Of a DNA stretch of 29,454 bases, positions 8,783-15,264 are shown piece after piece. Made by a program: the position numbers and the translations under genes. The notes under the pieces were generated by a model. It was not told the DNA's origin and searched no databases. It saw only the letters and a list, made by a program, of their open reading frames with translations. The stretch is taken from positions 1 through 29,454 of the forward strand of contig CAZQCX010000018.1 of assembly GCA_964591705.1 (NCBI GenBank), read 5' to 3'. Source of the stretch: UBA11855 sp964591705. GTDB lineage: Archaea; Thermoproteota; Bathyarchaeia; Bathyarchaeales; Bathycorpusculaceae. Numbering within the stretch: the stretch's first letter is position 1; each line of letters opens with the position of its first letter.

Positions 8783-9804
8783 ATGTACTCATCCTCTGCC
8801 GTCGCAGTTCCGACCACGACTTGGTGAAATACTTCGCTGCTAGTTGTTGACTCGACTCTTTCGAGGATGCCTGACACTTTTATGGTGCTTCCTTTCTTAG
8901 CAATGTTACGATAGCAGCCAATGTTGGAAACAACTTTTGTGGGCAATTTGTCAGAAGTCAGCTGTGAAGCCTGATCTTGCGGTCTGAAGTTAGTAATGTG
9001 GTAAATGGCTGGTCGAAACATGGTTTCTGAATCATCACTTACAACACATTCAAATTTCACAGCTCCGAGTACTGAAAACCGATGCTCACCGTACTTTGTC
9101 TTAATCTCATCTCGTTTTCGAGTTGCGTTATACATGAAAATCTTTCCTTTATAACGGCCTTGGAAGTGACGCGCGGCTTCGAGTCTGTTGCCGAAGATGT
9201 AGTTCAGCGTTCCAGCATTCACTAAGCGAGCTGTCGTCTCCTCTAGGATTCGGAAGTTTCTGGAACCGTAGACAACGAAGTCGATGTCGGACAGAGGCGA
9301 GTGCATGTTCAGGGCTATTGAGCCATGAATTCCGAAGTCTTCAGGTCCAATTTTTGATTCGTTTGACAGGAGGTCTAAAAGCCCTAATGCCAAGCCCTGT
9401 AAACCGTCTGGCTTATCCATCTTTCTTAACGCAATCAGGCAAGCTCTGGGAACGAAAACTTTGGAAACTGAACTAATGGGGGAACTGATTAACTCTTTTT
9501 TTCTGTAATTGCAGTAGTAGATATATTCAGGAAGATGTCTACTGAAAACTGAGATGAAATTCTTGTAGTTTTGGGCAGTGTAAAGCTTTTCTGCCCTAAA
9601 AAGTTCTTTCCCGCCAAACCTCCAAGTTCGCTCTAGCATGTCAACATCAAAAAGTCTCTTGAAAGAAGCTGGAATATATTTAACAAAAGCAAATACGCGG
9701 TTTTTGGGGTGTTCATAGCCAAAGGTATTGAAAATGAACCCTTCCTTGGTTACGAAAGTATCTCCATCAGAAGGATCCCAATCCGCTGGAAGAGTCGTTC
9801 CCAA
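8770..9804 (-). CDS. Predicted nucleotidyltransferase, paralog 3
   Basis: A 344-residue member of the same family. It shows the N-terminal module (VTKEGFIFNTFGYEHPKNRV, residues 18-37), a core with FGIHGSIALNMHSPLSDID (G161-S162, D173, D175) and the C-terminal beta module (VVSNIGCYRNIAKKG, VSGILERVES, FHQVVVG). The middle aligns well with paralog 1 (HFQGRYKGKIFMYN against AFQGRFRGIDYFIR), but the residue matching D222 is lysine. The start is a TTG at 9804. It follows the PP-loop gene with a 72-nt gap and overlaps paralog 2. Target molecule unknown. Confidence 0.78.
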   Translation of the reverse strand: MGTTLPADWDPSDGDTFVTKEGFIFNTFGYEHPKNRVFAFVKYIPASFKRLFDVDMLERTWRFGGKELFRAEKLYTAQNYKNFISVFSRHLPEYIYYCNYRKKELISSPISSVSKVFVPRACLIALRKMDKPDGLQGLALGLLDLLSNESKIGPEDFGIHGSIALNMHSPLSDIDFVVYGSRNFRILEETTARLVNAGTLNYIFGNRLEAARHFQGRYKGKIFMYNATRKRDEIKTKYGEHRFSVLGAVKFECVVSDDSETMFRPAIYHITNFRPQDQASQLTSDKLPTKVVSNIGCYRNIAKKGSTIKVSGILERVESTTSSEVFHQVVVGTATAEDEYIWPV

Positions 9805-9876
9805 ACACCGCGTTGCTAGTTAAGTTTAGGACTAAAAAAGTTATTGCACATAAACCAGCAAGCCAAAATGGAATGC

Positions 9877-10878
9877 TCAGCCTCTTATTCTTATGCTTTC
9901 GACATCTGCTCTTTTTGGCATCTTGGCAAATACAGATTTGTCCAACTGCTTTCTCCCATATCTGACAGGCACCGTGTCGGTTTCTGCATCCGAGTAGAAA
10001 GCAGTCAATGCCGAAGCAAGGTCCATTGCCTTTTTGGTTTTTTGTCCTTGGAGAATGGAAATAGGACCAGGTATTTCCGAGGGCTCAAAAAGGAGGTCGT
10101 TTCGGCCTTTCTTTTCAATCAAGATCTTGTTTTCTTTGTCGTTTCTTCCAACAATTATCTTGTTTTTTCCGAACCTGAAATGCCTGCCCACTCTCAGAAG
10201 CTCAGCATCGTTAACAGAACATCGTTTTTTGTTTTTAAACAGGTCACGCAACCTAGCCGAAAACTCGGCTTCAGTAAGCAAACAGCCGCCAGCCGGCGAG
10301 GGAAAGCATCGAATGCCGAGTTCCTTTGCAAGCTGCAGCTGTGCTTTTCTAGACCTGCCGCTTAAACCAAGAAGTTTGCTTCTTTTAACTAGCCCCTGCT
10401 TCTCTACGGTTGTTTCAGGCAGCAGATTTGCAGACAATGGTCTCAGCAACATCCCTTCCAAACCAGATTCTTCCTCAATCGCCTTCAAGGCTTGGAAGTG
10501 CTGAGACATTGGTCGCTCATTCAGTACCTCGCCTGTGAAAACAAATGTTGCCCCAATTTGCCTTGCATATTTCTTCGCTTCTCTCAGCATATAGATTTTG
10601 CAGTCAACGCAGGGGTTCATGTTTTTTCCATATCCATGCTTTGGATTACGTATCATGGCTAGGTATTCGCTGCCGGCTGTCACGACTTTGAGGGGCACGC
10701 CTAATTCTTCTGCTGTTTCATTAACATCCAGTCTGTTGCCTTTGCTTGAACAGAAGAAGCCCTGGAAGTTGATTGCTTCAACTTCGATTCCCTGATTCAC
10801 GATTAGCTTTGTTGCCAGGATGCTGTCCAGTCCGCCTGAAAGCATTGATAGAGCCTTGACCTTTATCATATATTTCAT
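9877..10878 (-). CDS. PP-loop ATPase, predicted tRNA thiolation enzyme with NFACT-R-like C terminus
   Basis: An N-type ATP pyrophosphatase resembling the ThiI/MnmA group, which adenylate a tRNA uridine and replace oxygen with sulfur. Counting from the ATG at 10878 (333 residues), the PP-loop SGGLDS is at 14-19, a CVDC pair at C90/C93, and a further cysteine (C199) lies in SPAGGCLLT; these are candidate catalytic or metal-binding cysteines. The C-terminal part (about 220-290, with FRFGKNKIIVGRNDKENKIL) resembles the NFACT-R RNA-binding domain that I recall fused to PP-loop proteins of this type. No THUMP domain is seen, so it is not a full ThiI. The frame extends upstream to 10938; ATG 10878 or 10869 is preferred because both sit just before the conserved KVKALSMLSGG strand. 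The exact tRNA position modified is not known. Confidence 0.8.
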   Translation of the reverse strand: MKYMIKVKALSMLSGGLDSILATKLIVNQGIEVEAINFQGFFCSSKGNRLDVNETAEELGVPLKVVTAGSEYLAMIRNPKHGYGKNMNPCVDCKIYMLREAKKYARQIGATFVFTGEVLNERPMSQHFQALKAIEEESGLEGMLLRPLSANLLPETTVEKQGLVKRSKLLGLSGRSRKAQLQLAKELGIRCFPSPAGGCLLTEAEFSARLRDLFKNKKRCSVNDAELLRVGRHFRFGKNKIIVGRNDKENKILIEKKGRNDLLFEPSEIPGPISILQGQKTKKAMDLASALTAFYSDAETDTVPVRYGRKQLDKSVFAKMPKRADVESIRIRG

Positions 10879-10963
10879 AGACAGCCTTGCGGTTAGATAA
10901 GGATTTGTCGAAGTATCTGAAAAAGGTCTTTGTGGCATTCTGTTTGTCCATCTTGAAGGATCT

Positions 10964-10973
10964 GTTTTAATAC
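10964..10973 (+). promoter_or_regulatory. TATA-like element of the EamA gene
   Basis: GTTTTAATAC lies 24-33 nt upstream of the ATG at 10997. The predicted transcription start (about 10990-10995) would give an almost leaderless transcript, although a GAGAAGG ribosome binding site is also present. Confidence 0.35.
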
Positions 10974-10996
10974 TTCGTCAGTCCTCCTGAGAAGGC

Positions 10997-11875
10997 ATGA
11001 TTGGGATAGCGCTGGCATTGCTTTCGGCCGCGGTTTCAGGATTTGCCGTTATAGCAGTGGGCAAGCGCAGTGGAGAATCCAACGCTTTCAATGTGAGCGT
11101 GGTGGTTTCAGTTGTTGGTTTGGTTGTTCTTTGGCCTTTGGCAGCTCTTCTCACCGATTTTTCAGTTCTCAATTCTGATGGAATATTACTCTTTGCCCTT
11201 GGCGGCATACTCACTCCAGGCTTGGTTAGACTCTTCTACTACAGCGGTTTGAAAAAACTTGGCGCTTCAGTTAATTCTGCCGTTTTTGCAATCTACCCCC
11301 TGTACAGCTTATTGTTGGCGGTGCTGTTGCTGAGCGAACCCTTTACCGTGGAGAATTGGGCAGGAGTTATGTCCATCATCCTTGGAATTGTCTTCGTTGA
11401 GATGAGCTCACGAAACCTCGATGGTGGAAATCACAGATCCAAAAAGAACTTGATGTTTCCTCTGTTGGGTGGCCTGACATTAGGTGGCTCCGCTATACTC
11501 AGGAAAACGGCGTTGAATCTGTGTAATGCTCCTGTTCTCGGTGTATCGGTTGCTTACACATTCTCACTTTTGCCATTTGCAATCATGTTTGCGCTTCACA
11601 AACAAACGCGGAGAGAGCTGTCGCTGAAAAGGGGCTTTCGCCTATTCTGGCCGGCTGGTTTAGGACAGGCGCTATCATGGATGCTATCATTTTACGCTCT
11701 CAGTTACCAAAGTGTTTCGATAGTTGCGCCTTTGTTGTCAATAGAACCGGTCTTCGTTGTTCTCCTATCCTACTTCTACCTGAAAGAAGTTGAAAAGGTC
11801 TCCCTCAAACTGGCAGCTAGTATATTGCTTACCGTTTTCGGCGTCGTTATGGTCACACTTTCACCTTGGCGTTAG
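10997..11875 (+). CDS. EamA/DMT-family transporter
   Basis: A 292-residue integral membrane protein with ten predicted hydrophobic segments in two repeats of five, the standard layout of drug/metabolite transporter (EamA) proteins. Each half ends in the typical pattern: LYSLLLAVLLLSEPFTVENWAG at about 97-118 and LLSIEPVFVVLLSYFYLKEVE at about 247-267, with the conserved P-x-x-x-x-x-x-x-E signature. The ATG at 10997 follows GAGAAGG. Such carriers move small metabolites or amino acids, but the substrate cannot be read from sequence. It is divergent from the PP-loop gene and followed at 75 nt by a glycosyltransferase on the same strand. Confidence 0.9.
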   Translation: MIGIALALLSAAVSGFAVIAVGKRSGESNAFNVSVVVSVVGLVVLWPLAALLTDFSVLNSDGILLFALGGILTPGLVRLFYYSGLKKLGASVNSAVFAIYPLYSLLLAVLLLSEPFTVENWAGVMSIILGIVFVEMSSRNLDGGNHRSKKNLMFPLLGGLTLGGSAILRKTALNLCNAPVLGVSVAYTFSLLPFAIMFALHKQTRRELSLKRGFRLFWPAGLGQALSWMLSFYALSYQSVSIVAPLLSIEPVFVVLLSYFYLKEVEKVSLKLAASILLTVFGVVMVTLSPWR

Positions 11876-11950
11876 CCTTTTTATCGAAGAATTAATAAAC
11901 AATGAAAGAGAGAACTGCAAAGGTAAAACTATTCATGAGGATTTAGTCGG

Positions 11951-13048
11951 ATGGACATTAGTGTCCTCATTCCAGTTTATAGGGAGTCAGAACAACTACC
12001 GAACTTGTTGAAGAAACTGGCGGAACAGAATGGTTCGAAAGAGATCATAGTGACTGCAGACGAGCCGACAGAGAGCTTTCTTGGAAGTGTCAAACCATCC
12101 GACATTGTGAAAGTCATAATCAACCGAGAGAGAGAAGGCAAAGTAAACGCCCTGAACAATTCTGCCAAACTCTCATCAGGCAAAGTTCTGCTATTTCTTG
12201 ACGCAGATGTCCAGATCCCTGATGATCCGGACTATCTCAAGAAGATAGTGGAAGAAATGAAAGACACTGATGTCCTAGACATTAAGAAAGAGGTCCAAAG
12301 AGATTCATTCTTGGCAAAGATGGCATACTACGAGTATTTCACGTTTAATATGAGCTCCTGGATGGCATCAAACTACCTGCACAAGTGCCCAGCTGCAAAC
12401 GGGGCTGCTTTTGCAATTAGGCGAGAAACCTTCGATTCTGTTGGAGGGTTCCGCAGGGTAGTCGCTGAAGACATAGACATTGCCACCAGAGCATTCCTGA
12501 ATGATCACAGTTTTGCGTACACAAAAGAGGTTGAGGTCAAAAACCTAGTTCACTCCAGCTGGAGGAGCTGGTATACCCAGAGAAAACGCTGGGCTATGGG
12601 TCAAGCGTTGTGGGCGAAAGATCACTACAAGCAACTGATCAGGAAATGTGCTAGTAAACCACAGATCTTCATTCCAGCCGTGTTCTTTCTTTATCCGCCT
12701 TTCATCTCTTTTTGGTTGACTCTGCTTCTGCCCACAACTTGGATGTACGACTTCTTCTTGGTATCTTCATGGTATTTTTCGACTAGGCTCAATACTGCCT
12801 TGCCTGTCCTGCTTGTGTCCTTGATTGGGGCAGATTTCCTCAAAACCTTGGTTGTTGTGATGTCGAGTTTTGTCGTTACAGCCATTCTGTACTACAGGTT
12901 CTCAAGAAAATTGGGGTTTAAGCTGAAGCTTCACGAGTTATTCGTCTACTACTTCTTCTATTCAGTCTTGTGGGTAGCCATCATAGTGCTGGGTTACGTT
13001 CAGGTTTTTGTCTTGAGAACAAAGGTTGCGCCTAACTGGAAAACATGA
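11951..13048 (+). CDS. Membrane-bound family 2 glycosyltransferase
   Basis: An inverting GT-A glycosyltransferase of family 2 with C-terminal membrane segments. Visible features: the nucleotide-sugar fold start ISVLIPVYRESEQLPNLL, the DxD metal site D84-A85-D86 in LFLDADVQIP, the acceptor-base ED pair E173-D174 in VAEDIDIATR, and the QRKRW motif at 210-214, which is typical of processive or lipid-linked synthases. Three to four hydrophobic segments follow from about residue 233 to 355. It probably works at the cytoplasmic face of the membrane in glycan or glycolipid synthesis. Start ATG at 11951. Donor and acceptor are unknown. Confidence 0.92.
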   Translation: MDISVLIPVYRESEQLPNLLKKLAEQNGSKEIIVTADEPTESFLGSVKPSDIVKVIINREREGKVNALNNSAKLSSGKVLLFLDADVQIPDDPDYLKKIVEEMKDTDVLDIKKEVQRDSFLAKMAYYEYFTFNMSSWMASNYLHKCPAANGAAFAIRRETFDSVGGFRRVVAEDIDIATRAFLNDHSFAYTKEVEVKNLVHSSWRSWYTQRKRWAMGQALWAKDHYKQLIRKCASKPQIFIPAVFFLYPPFISFWLTLLLPTTWMYDFFLVSSWYFSTRLNTALPVLLVSLIGADFLKTLVVVMSSFVVTAILYYRFSRKLGFKLKLHELFVYYFFYSVLWVAIIVLGYVQVFVLRTKVAPNWKT

Positions 13049-13113
13049 TAAGTGTATGTTCTGTATTCCCTCTTGGATTTGGTGTCTGCTAGGCCAAAAA
13101 GGCGTCGGTACAA

Positions 13114-13200
13114 CTCTTATAAGGAAAACGTACATATGAAGATTAGAGAACAGAGTTGAAACATCGAGCTTGGCTGTTGTTCTCACCTAGAAAGCAGGTG
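13114..13200 (+). promoter_or_regulatory. Promoter and leader of the three-gene cluster
   Basis: A TATA-like CTCTTATAAGG is at 13114-13124, giving an expected transcription start near 13145 and a leader of about 70 nt before the ATG at 13214. Inside the leader is a small perfect hairpin: CACCT (13184-13188), a 7-nt loop, AGGTG (13196-13200). The hairpin ends 13 nt before the start codon and covers the only GG-rich stretch, so it could affect translation start. That last point is inference. Confidence 0.4.
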
Positions 13201-13213
13201 TTGTGAATTCCAG

Positions 13214-13729
13214 ATGCCTCAGAAACAGACTAAGGGGAACGTGGAGAAGCAGAACGGGTTTTTTGCTTTTCGCATTAAGATTGGCGAATACGAAGTTGAA
13301 CTCAAGGGAACTCGAGAAGAAGTAGCCAAGACAATAGAAAACCTGCCATATTTGGTAATGAATGTCCACAAGGCTTTTGAAAACGTGAAGCCCAAGACTG
13401 TGGCGACCCTAACGGTCAAAACAGAACCTACTCCAAAGACAGAACAGCAAGCCACCACAGAAACATACCCCAAAATTACTTCTCCCGCAGGTCCAGCCGA
13501 GGCGGTTGTCAAGATACTGGAGACTGGTTGGGGCAAATGGCGTCCTAGAACAGTTGATGAGCTCAAAGAAGCGATGAAGGCCAACGATTTGATCTATGCC
13601 GGACGGCTATTGACTGAAACGTTGAACAAACTGGCTGAGAAGGGCATCGTTCGGCGCTGGAATACGAATACTGGTTTTGTATACATACTTGCGGAGAAGA
13701 AACCTTTGAACTCGGGAGAAGAAAAATAA
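13214..13729 (+). CDS. Unknown protein A: N-terminal beta module plus C-terminal wHTH-like domain
   Basis: I do not recognise this 171-residue protein. Residues about 17-55 form a small module, FAFRIKIGEYEVELKGTREEVAKTIENLP, which looks like two beta strands and a helix. A threonine/proline-rich linker follows at about 58-92. The C-terminal part (about 95-160, AVVKILETGWGKWRPRTVDELKEAMK and LNKLAEKGIVRRW) has the spacing of a winged helix-turn-helix. The protein is charged and has no membrane segment. Its stop codon shares a base with the start of the next gene, and the N-terminal module recurs in genes B and C, so the three are likely related and cotranscribed. DNA binding is inferred from the fold guess only. 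Confidence 0.7.
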   Translation: MPQKQTKGNVEKQNGFFAFRIKIGEYEVELKGTREEVAKTIENLPYLVMNVHKAFENVKPKTVATLTVKTEPTPKTEQQATTETYPKITSPAGPAEAVVKILETGWGKWRPRTVDELKEAMKANDLIYAGRLLTETLNKLAEKGIVRRWNTNTGFVYILAEKKPLNSGEEK

Positions 13730-14199
13730 TGAAAAGAATTGAAGCAAGAATCAAAACATCATTTGGCGAAGTTATTGTCGAAGGGGAGACACCGCAGGAA
13801 ATCCTCGGCATGCTTGAGAATATTCCTGAAAACTTCGTTGAAAAACTCTCTGACTTCGTTTCGAACAGGCTAACGCCTTCCGGCGCCCAGTTGAAGGGCA
13901 TAATTGAACCAACGACTGAAGGGCCAGTCATTGTCACAAGGGAGAATCTGACGCATTACGAAGCAGTAGGTCTGATTCTCTACGCTTCGGAAGAGAGAAA
14001 GAATACAGCCGCCCATGTGACGAAGCTTCTAGAGTCGAGTGGAATAAAAAGTATGGTTCCGGCAAGACTTAACGAGATGACAAAGAGAGGGCAAGTATTC
14101 AAACCTGATCCCAATAAACCAGACTTCAAACTAACTATCCAAGGCGAAAAATGGATTGAAGATGAGGTACTTTCAAAGCTTAGAGGAAAAATGAATTGA
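13729..14199 (+). CDS. Unknown protein B: same architecture
   Basis: A 156-residue protein of unknown function. The start repeats the module of its neighbour: RIEARIKTSFGEVIVEGETPQEILGMLENIP, residues 3-33, i.e. strand-turn-strand ending in V-x-G followed by a helix and N-I-P. After a short linker comes a helical C-terminal region (about 75-150) with YEAVGLILYASEERKNTAAH, ARLNEMTKRGQVFKPD and a hairpin-like FKLTIQGEKWIEDEVL, consistent with a winged helix. The ATG overlaps the previous stop by one base (TAATG), a mark of coupled translation. No signal peptide or membrane segment is seen. Confidence 0.7.
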   Translation: MKRIEARIKTSFGEVIVEGETPQEILGMLENIPENFVEKLSDFVSNRLTPSGAQLKGIIEPTTEGPVIVTRENLTHYEAVGLILYASEERKNTAAHVTKLLESSGIKSMVPARLNEMTKRGQVFKPDPNKPDFKLTIQGEKWIEDEVLSKLRGKMN

Positions 14200-14708
14200 C
14201 AGAAAAGACTGAGAAAGTCTCAGTCCTAGTGAGGTACAAGGACTTCGAAAAGACCTTTTCCGGTTCAGCTGAGGACGCTTGGCTTTTCACTAGCAAATTT
14301 TTTGGCGAGCTGTTGCCTTCGTTAGAAATCGCCAGACATTTGTGGTTATGCCCTGATTTGAAGACGCTGGCAAAAGATCTTGAAGGATTGGTTGCCTTTT
14401 CACCAGAAGGGGTAAACTTGATGCTGCCGAAAAACAAGTTAACAGATACCGAAACCTTGATTCTCTGGCTGACAGCAAGTTACTTGGGGAAAGAGTTGGG
14501 CGTGCTTGACAGCAACTATCTTTCCAAAGAGGAGTTGCAGCTGAAGCTGGGAAAAAGCAGCAAGATTACTGGTACTCGTTTGGGCGAGCTCGTCAAAACA
14601 GAGTTGGTAGAAAAAAACGAGGATGAGAAGTTCAAGATCACGTCTTTCGGTGTTTTTCAAACTCAAAAAGAAATCCTGCCCAAAATTCGGTCCAAAATTG
14701 GAGCATAG
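14196..14708 (+). CDS. Unknown protein C: same architecture
   Basis: A 170-residue protein of unknown function, third in the cluster. The N terminus again shows strand-turn-strand-helix (KVSVLVRYKDFEKTFSGSAEDAWLFTSKFFGELLP, about 7-41). A longer middle section (about 42-85) precedes a helical C terminus (TDTETLILWLTASYLGKEL, LSKEELQLKLGKSSKITGTRLGEL, EKNEDEKFKITSFGVFQ) typical of a winged helix. The start is a TTG overlapping the previous TGA (TTGA), so expression depends on the upstream gene or coupled translation. Divergence from A and B is strong; relatedness rests on layout and the N-terminal pattern. Confidence 0.66.
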   Translation: MTEKTEKVSVLVRYKDFEKTFSGSAEDAWLFTSKFFGELLPSLEIARHLWLCPDLKTLAKDLEGLVAFSPEGVNLMLPKNKLTDTETLILWLTASYLGKELGVLDSNYLSKEELQLKLGKSSKITGTRLGELVKTELVEKNEDEKFKITSFGVFQTQKEILPKIRSKIGA

Positions 14709-14992
14709 GTCTATTGAGTAAGTTCCAAAGGGGAGGCGTTGATTTTTTCAGAACAATGACGTTGCGACTGGCAGTCCTCATATTTTAAGGATTCGAACTC
14801 TGCTGGAAATAATGTTGAGCACCGCATTATTATGCGGGGGCATTCAAAAAGGTGAAAACGCGTTATCCCGCGGTAACTCCTATTGAAAGGCAACACCATT
14901 CTAACAAAAGCACATTGCAGCAGTTTGCCGTCAAAGAGGAGTGTCAGAGATTGCTGAGAGCAAACAAATGCTTTTCAACTGGTCAATGTTGA
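14709..14992. other. Intergenic region before tRNA-Trp
   Basis: A 284-nt stretch with no convincing gene. It holds a perfect 6-bp inverted repeat CCGCAT-TATT-ATGCGG at 14822-14837 followed by GG, which may be a hairpin or operator. A 62-codon minus-strand frame here has no recognisable features. A GGATTCGAACTC string at 14779-14790 looks like a tRNA T loop but its flanks do not pair. Confidence 0.4.
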
Positions 14993-15025
14993 TGGTGGGG
15001 CTGGCCGGATTTGAACCGACGACCT

Positions 15026-15055
15026 CTACCCAAGAACAGCGCAAGGCCATTCCTT
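15026..15055 (-). other. Second tRNA-Trp intron (30 nt, position 43/44)
   Basis: The mature tRNA requires 30 nt to be removed between U43 and A44. A bulge-helix-bulge can be drawn exactly there. The 4-bp central helix is ACCC (exon) with GGGU (intron). The 3-nt bulges are GUA and AGA, with the cuts after their second base. An outer 5-bp helix AGGAA/UUCUU lies inside the intron. The lower exon-side helix is not formed, so the motif is the relaxed hBH type. Splicing yields CCCGT-AGGTC-GTCGG, a normal junction. Confidence 0.85.
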
Positions 15056-15061
15056 ACGGGT

Positions 15062-15127
15062 TTCTCTATGACCGCTCCAGAACTTCGTCATCCCCGAAGC
15101 GGGTCAGCAAACCCGTTGAATTTGCTT
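15062..15127 (-). ncRNA. First tRNA-Trp intron (66 nt, position 37/38) with putative box C/D guide RNA
   Basis: The intron sits at the canonical 37/38 site. It contains CTGA (box D, 15104-15107), a small hairpin CCCG-CTT-CGGG and then ATGACGA (box C, one change from RTGATGA, 15085-15091). Upstream of CTGA is an antisense element (15108-15117) pairing with 8 nt around the 3' splice site; the fifth base from the box pairs with C39. A second element (15073-15082) pairs with 9 nt spanning the anticodon; C34 faces the fifth base from a degenerate box (GTCA, 15069-15072). Positions 34 and 39 are the sites guided by the tRNA-Trp intron in Haloferax and Pyrococcus. The central bulge-helix-bulge helix at this intron is weaker (three of four pairs). 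Confidence 0.75.
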
Positions 15128-15264
15128 CTGGAGCCCGTCGTCATACCTGCCTAGACTACAGCCCCTCCTACAAGAGGCACGGACCATTAAGTCCACCTGC
15201 AAAAATAAAAACATATACGTTGAAACCGGAATAGGCTCTGCCACTCCTTTGCTCAAAGCTTTTA

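Larger units (their letters stand above)
14993..15165 (-). tRNA. trnW: tRNA-Trp(CCA) with two introns
   Basis: Read on the minus strand from 15165. The acceptor stem GGGGCTG (15165-15159) pairs perfectly with CAGCCCC (15003-14997); discriminator A is at 14996 and an encoded CCA follows to 14993. The T arm is GTCGG-TTCAAAT-CCGGC. The anticodon stem ACGGG pairs with CCCGT, and the loop CTCCAGA gives anticodon CCA (tryptophan). The exons are 15165-15128 (38 nt), 15061-15056 (only 6 nt, ACCCGT) and 15025-14993. Removing two inserts, 15127-15062 and 15055-15026, restores a normal 7-nt anticodon loop and a 5-nt variable loop (AGGTC). The D stem has only three good pairs. The cognate TrpRS is encoded about 9 kb downstream. 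Confidence 0.95.

Noticed and set aside
11951..13048. Possible link of the glycosyltransferase and EamA transporter as an exopolysaccharide locus
   Set aside because: Only these two genes are present, with no other surface-glycan genes; a locus cannot be claimed.
13136..13159. Seven-codon upstream frame (ATGAAGATTAGAG...) in the cassette leader
   Set aside because: It lies at or before the predicted transcription start and has no ribosome binding site; not supportable as a leader peptide.
14776..14800. T-loop-like string GGATTCGAACTC suggesting a tRNA remnant or attachment site
   Set aside because: The flanking bases do not pair as a T stem and no acceptor or anticodon arm is found nearby; no integrase gene is present.
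14711..14899. Minus-strand 62-codon frame between protein C and tRNA-Trp
   Set aside because: No recognisable motif, no ribosome binding site, and it crosses a perfect inverted repeat; it looks like a random open frame.
14941..15234. Plus-strand 97-codon open frame over the tRNA-Trp locus
   Set aside because: It is antisense to the tRNA and its introns; the frame is explained by the RNA gene.
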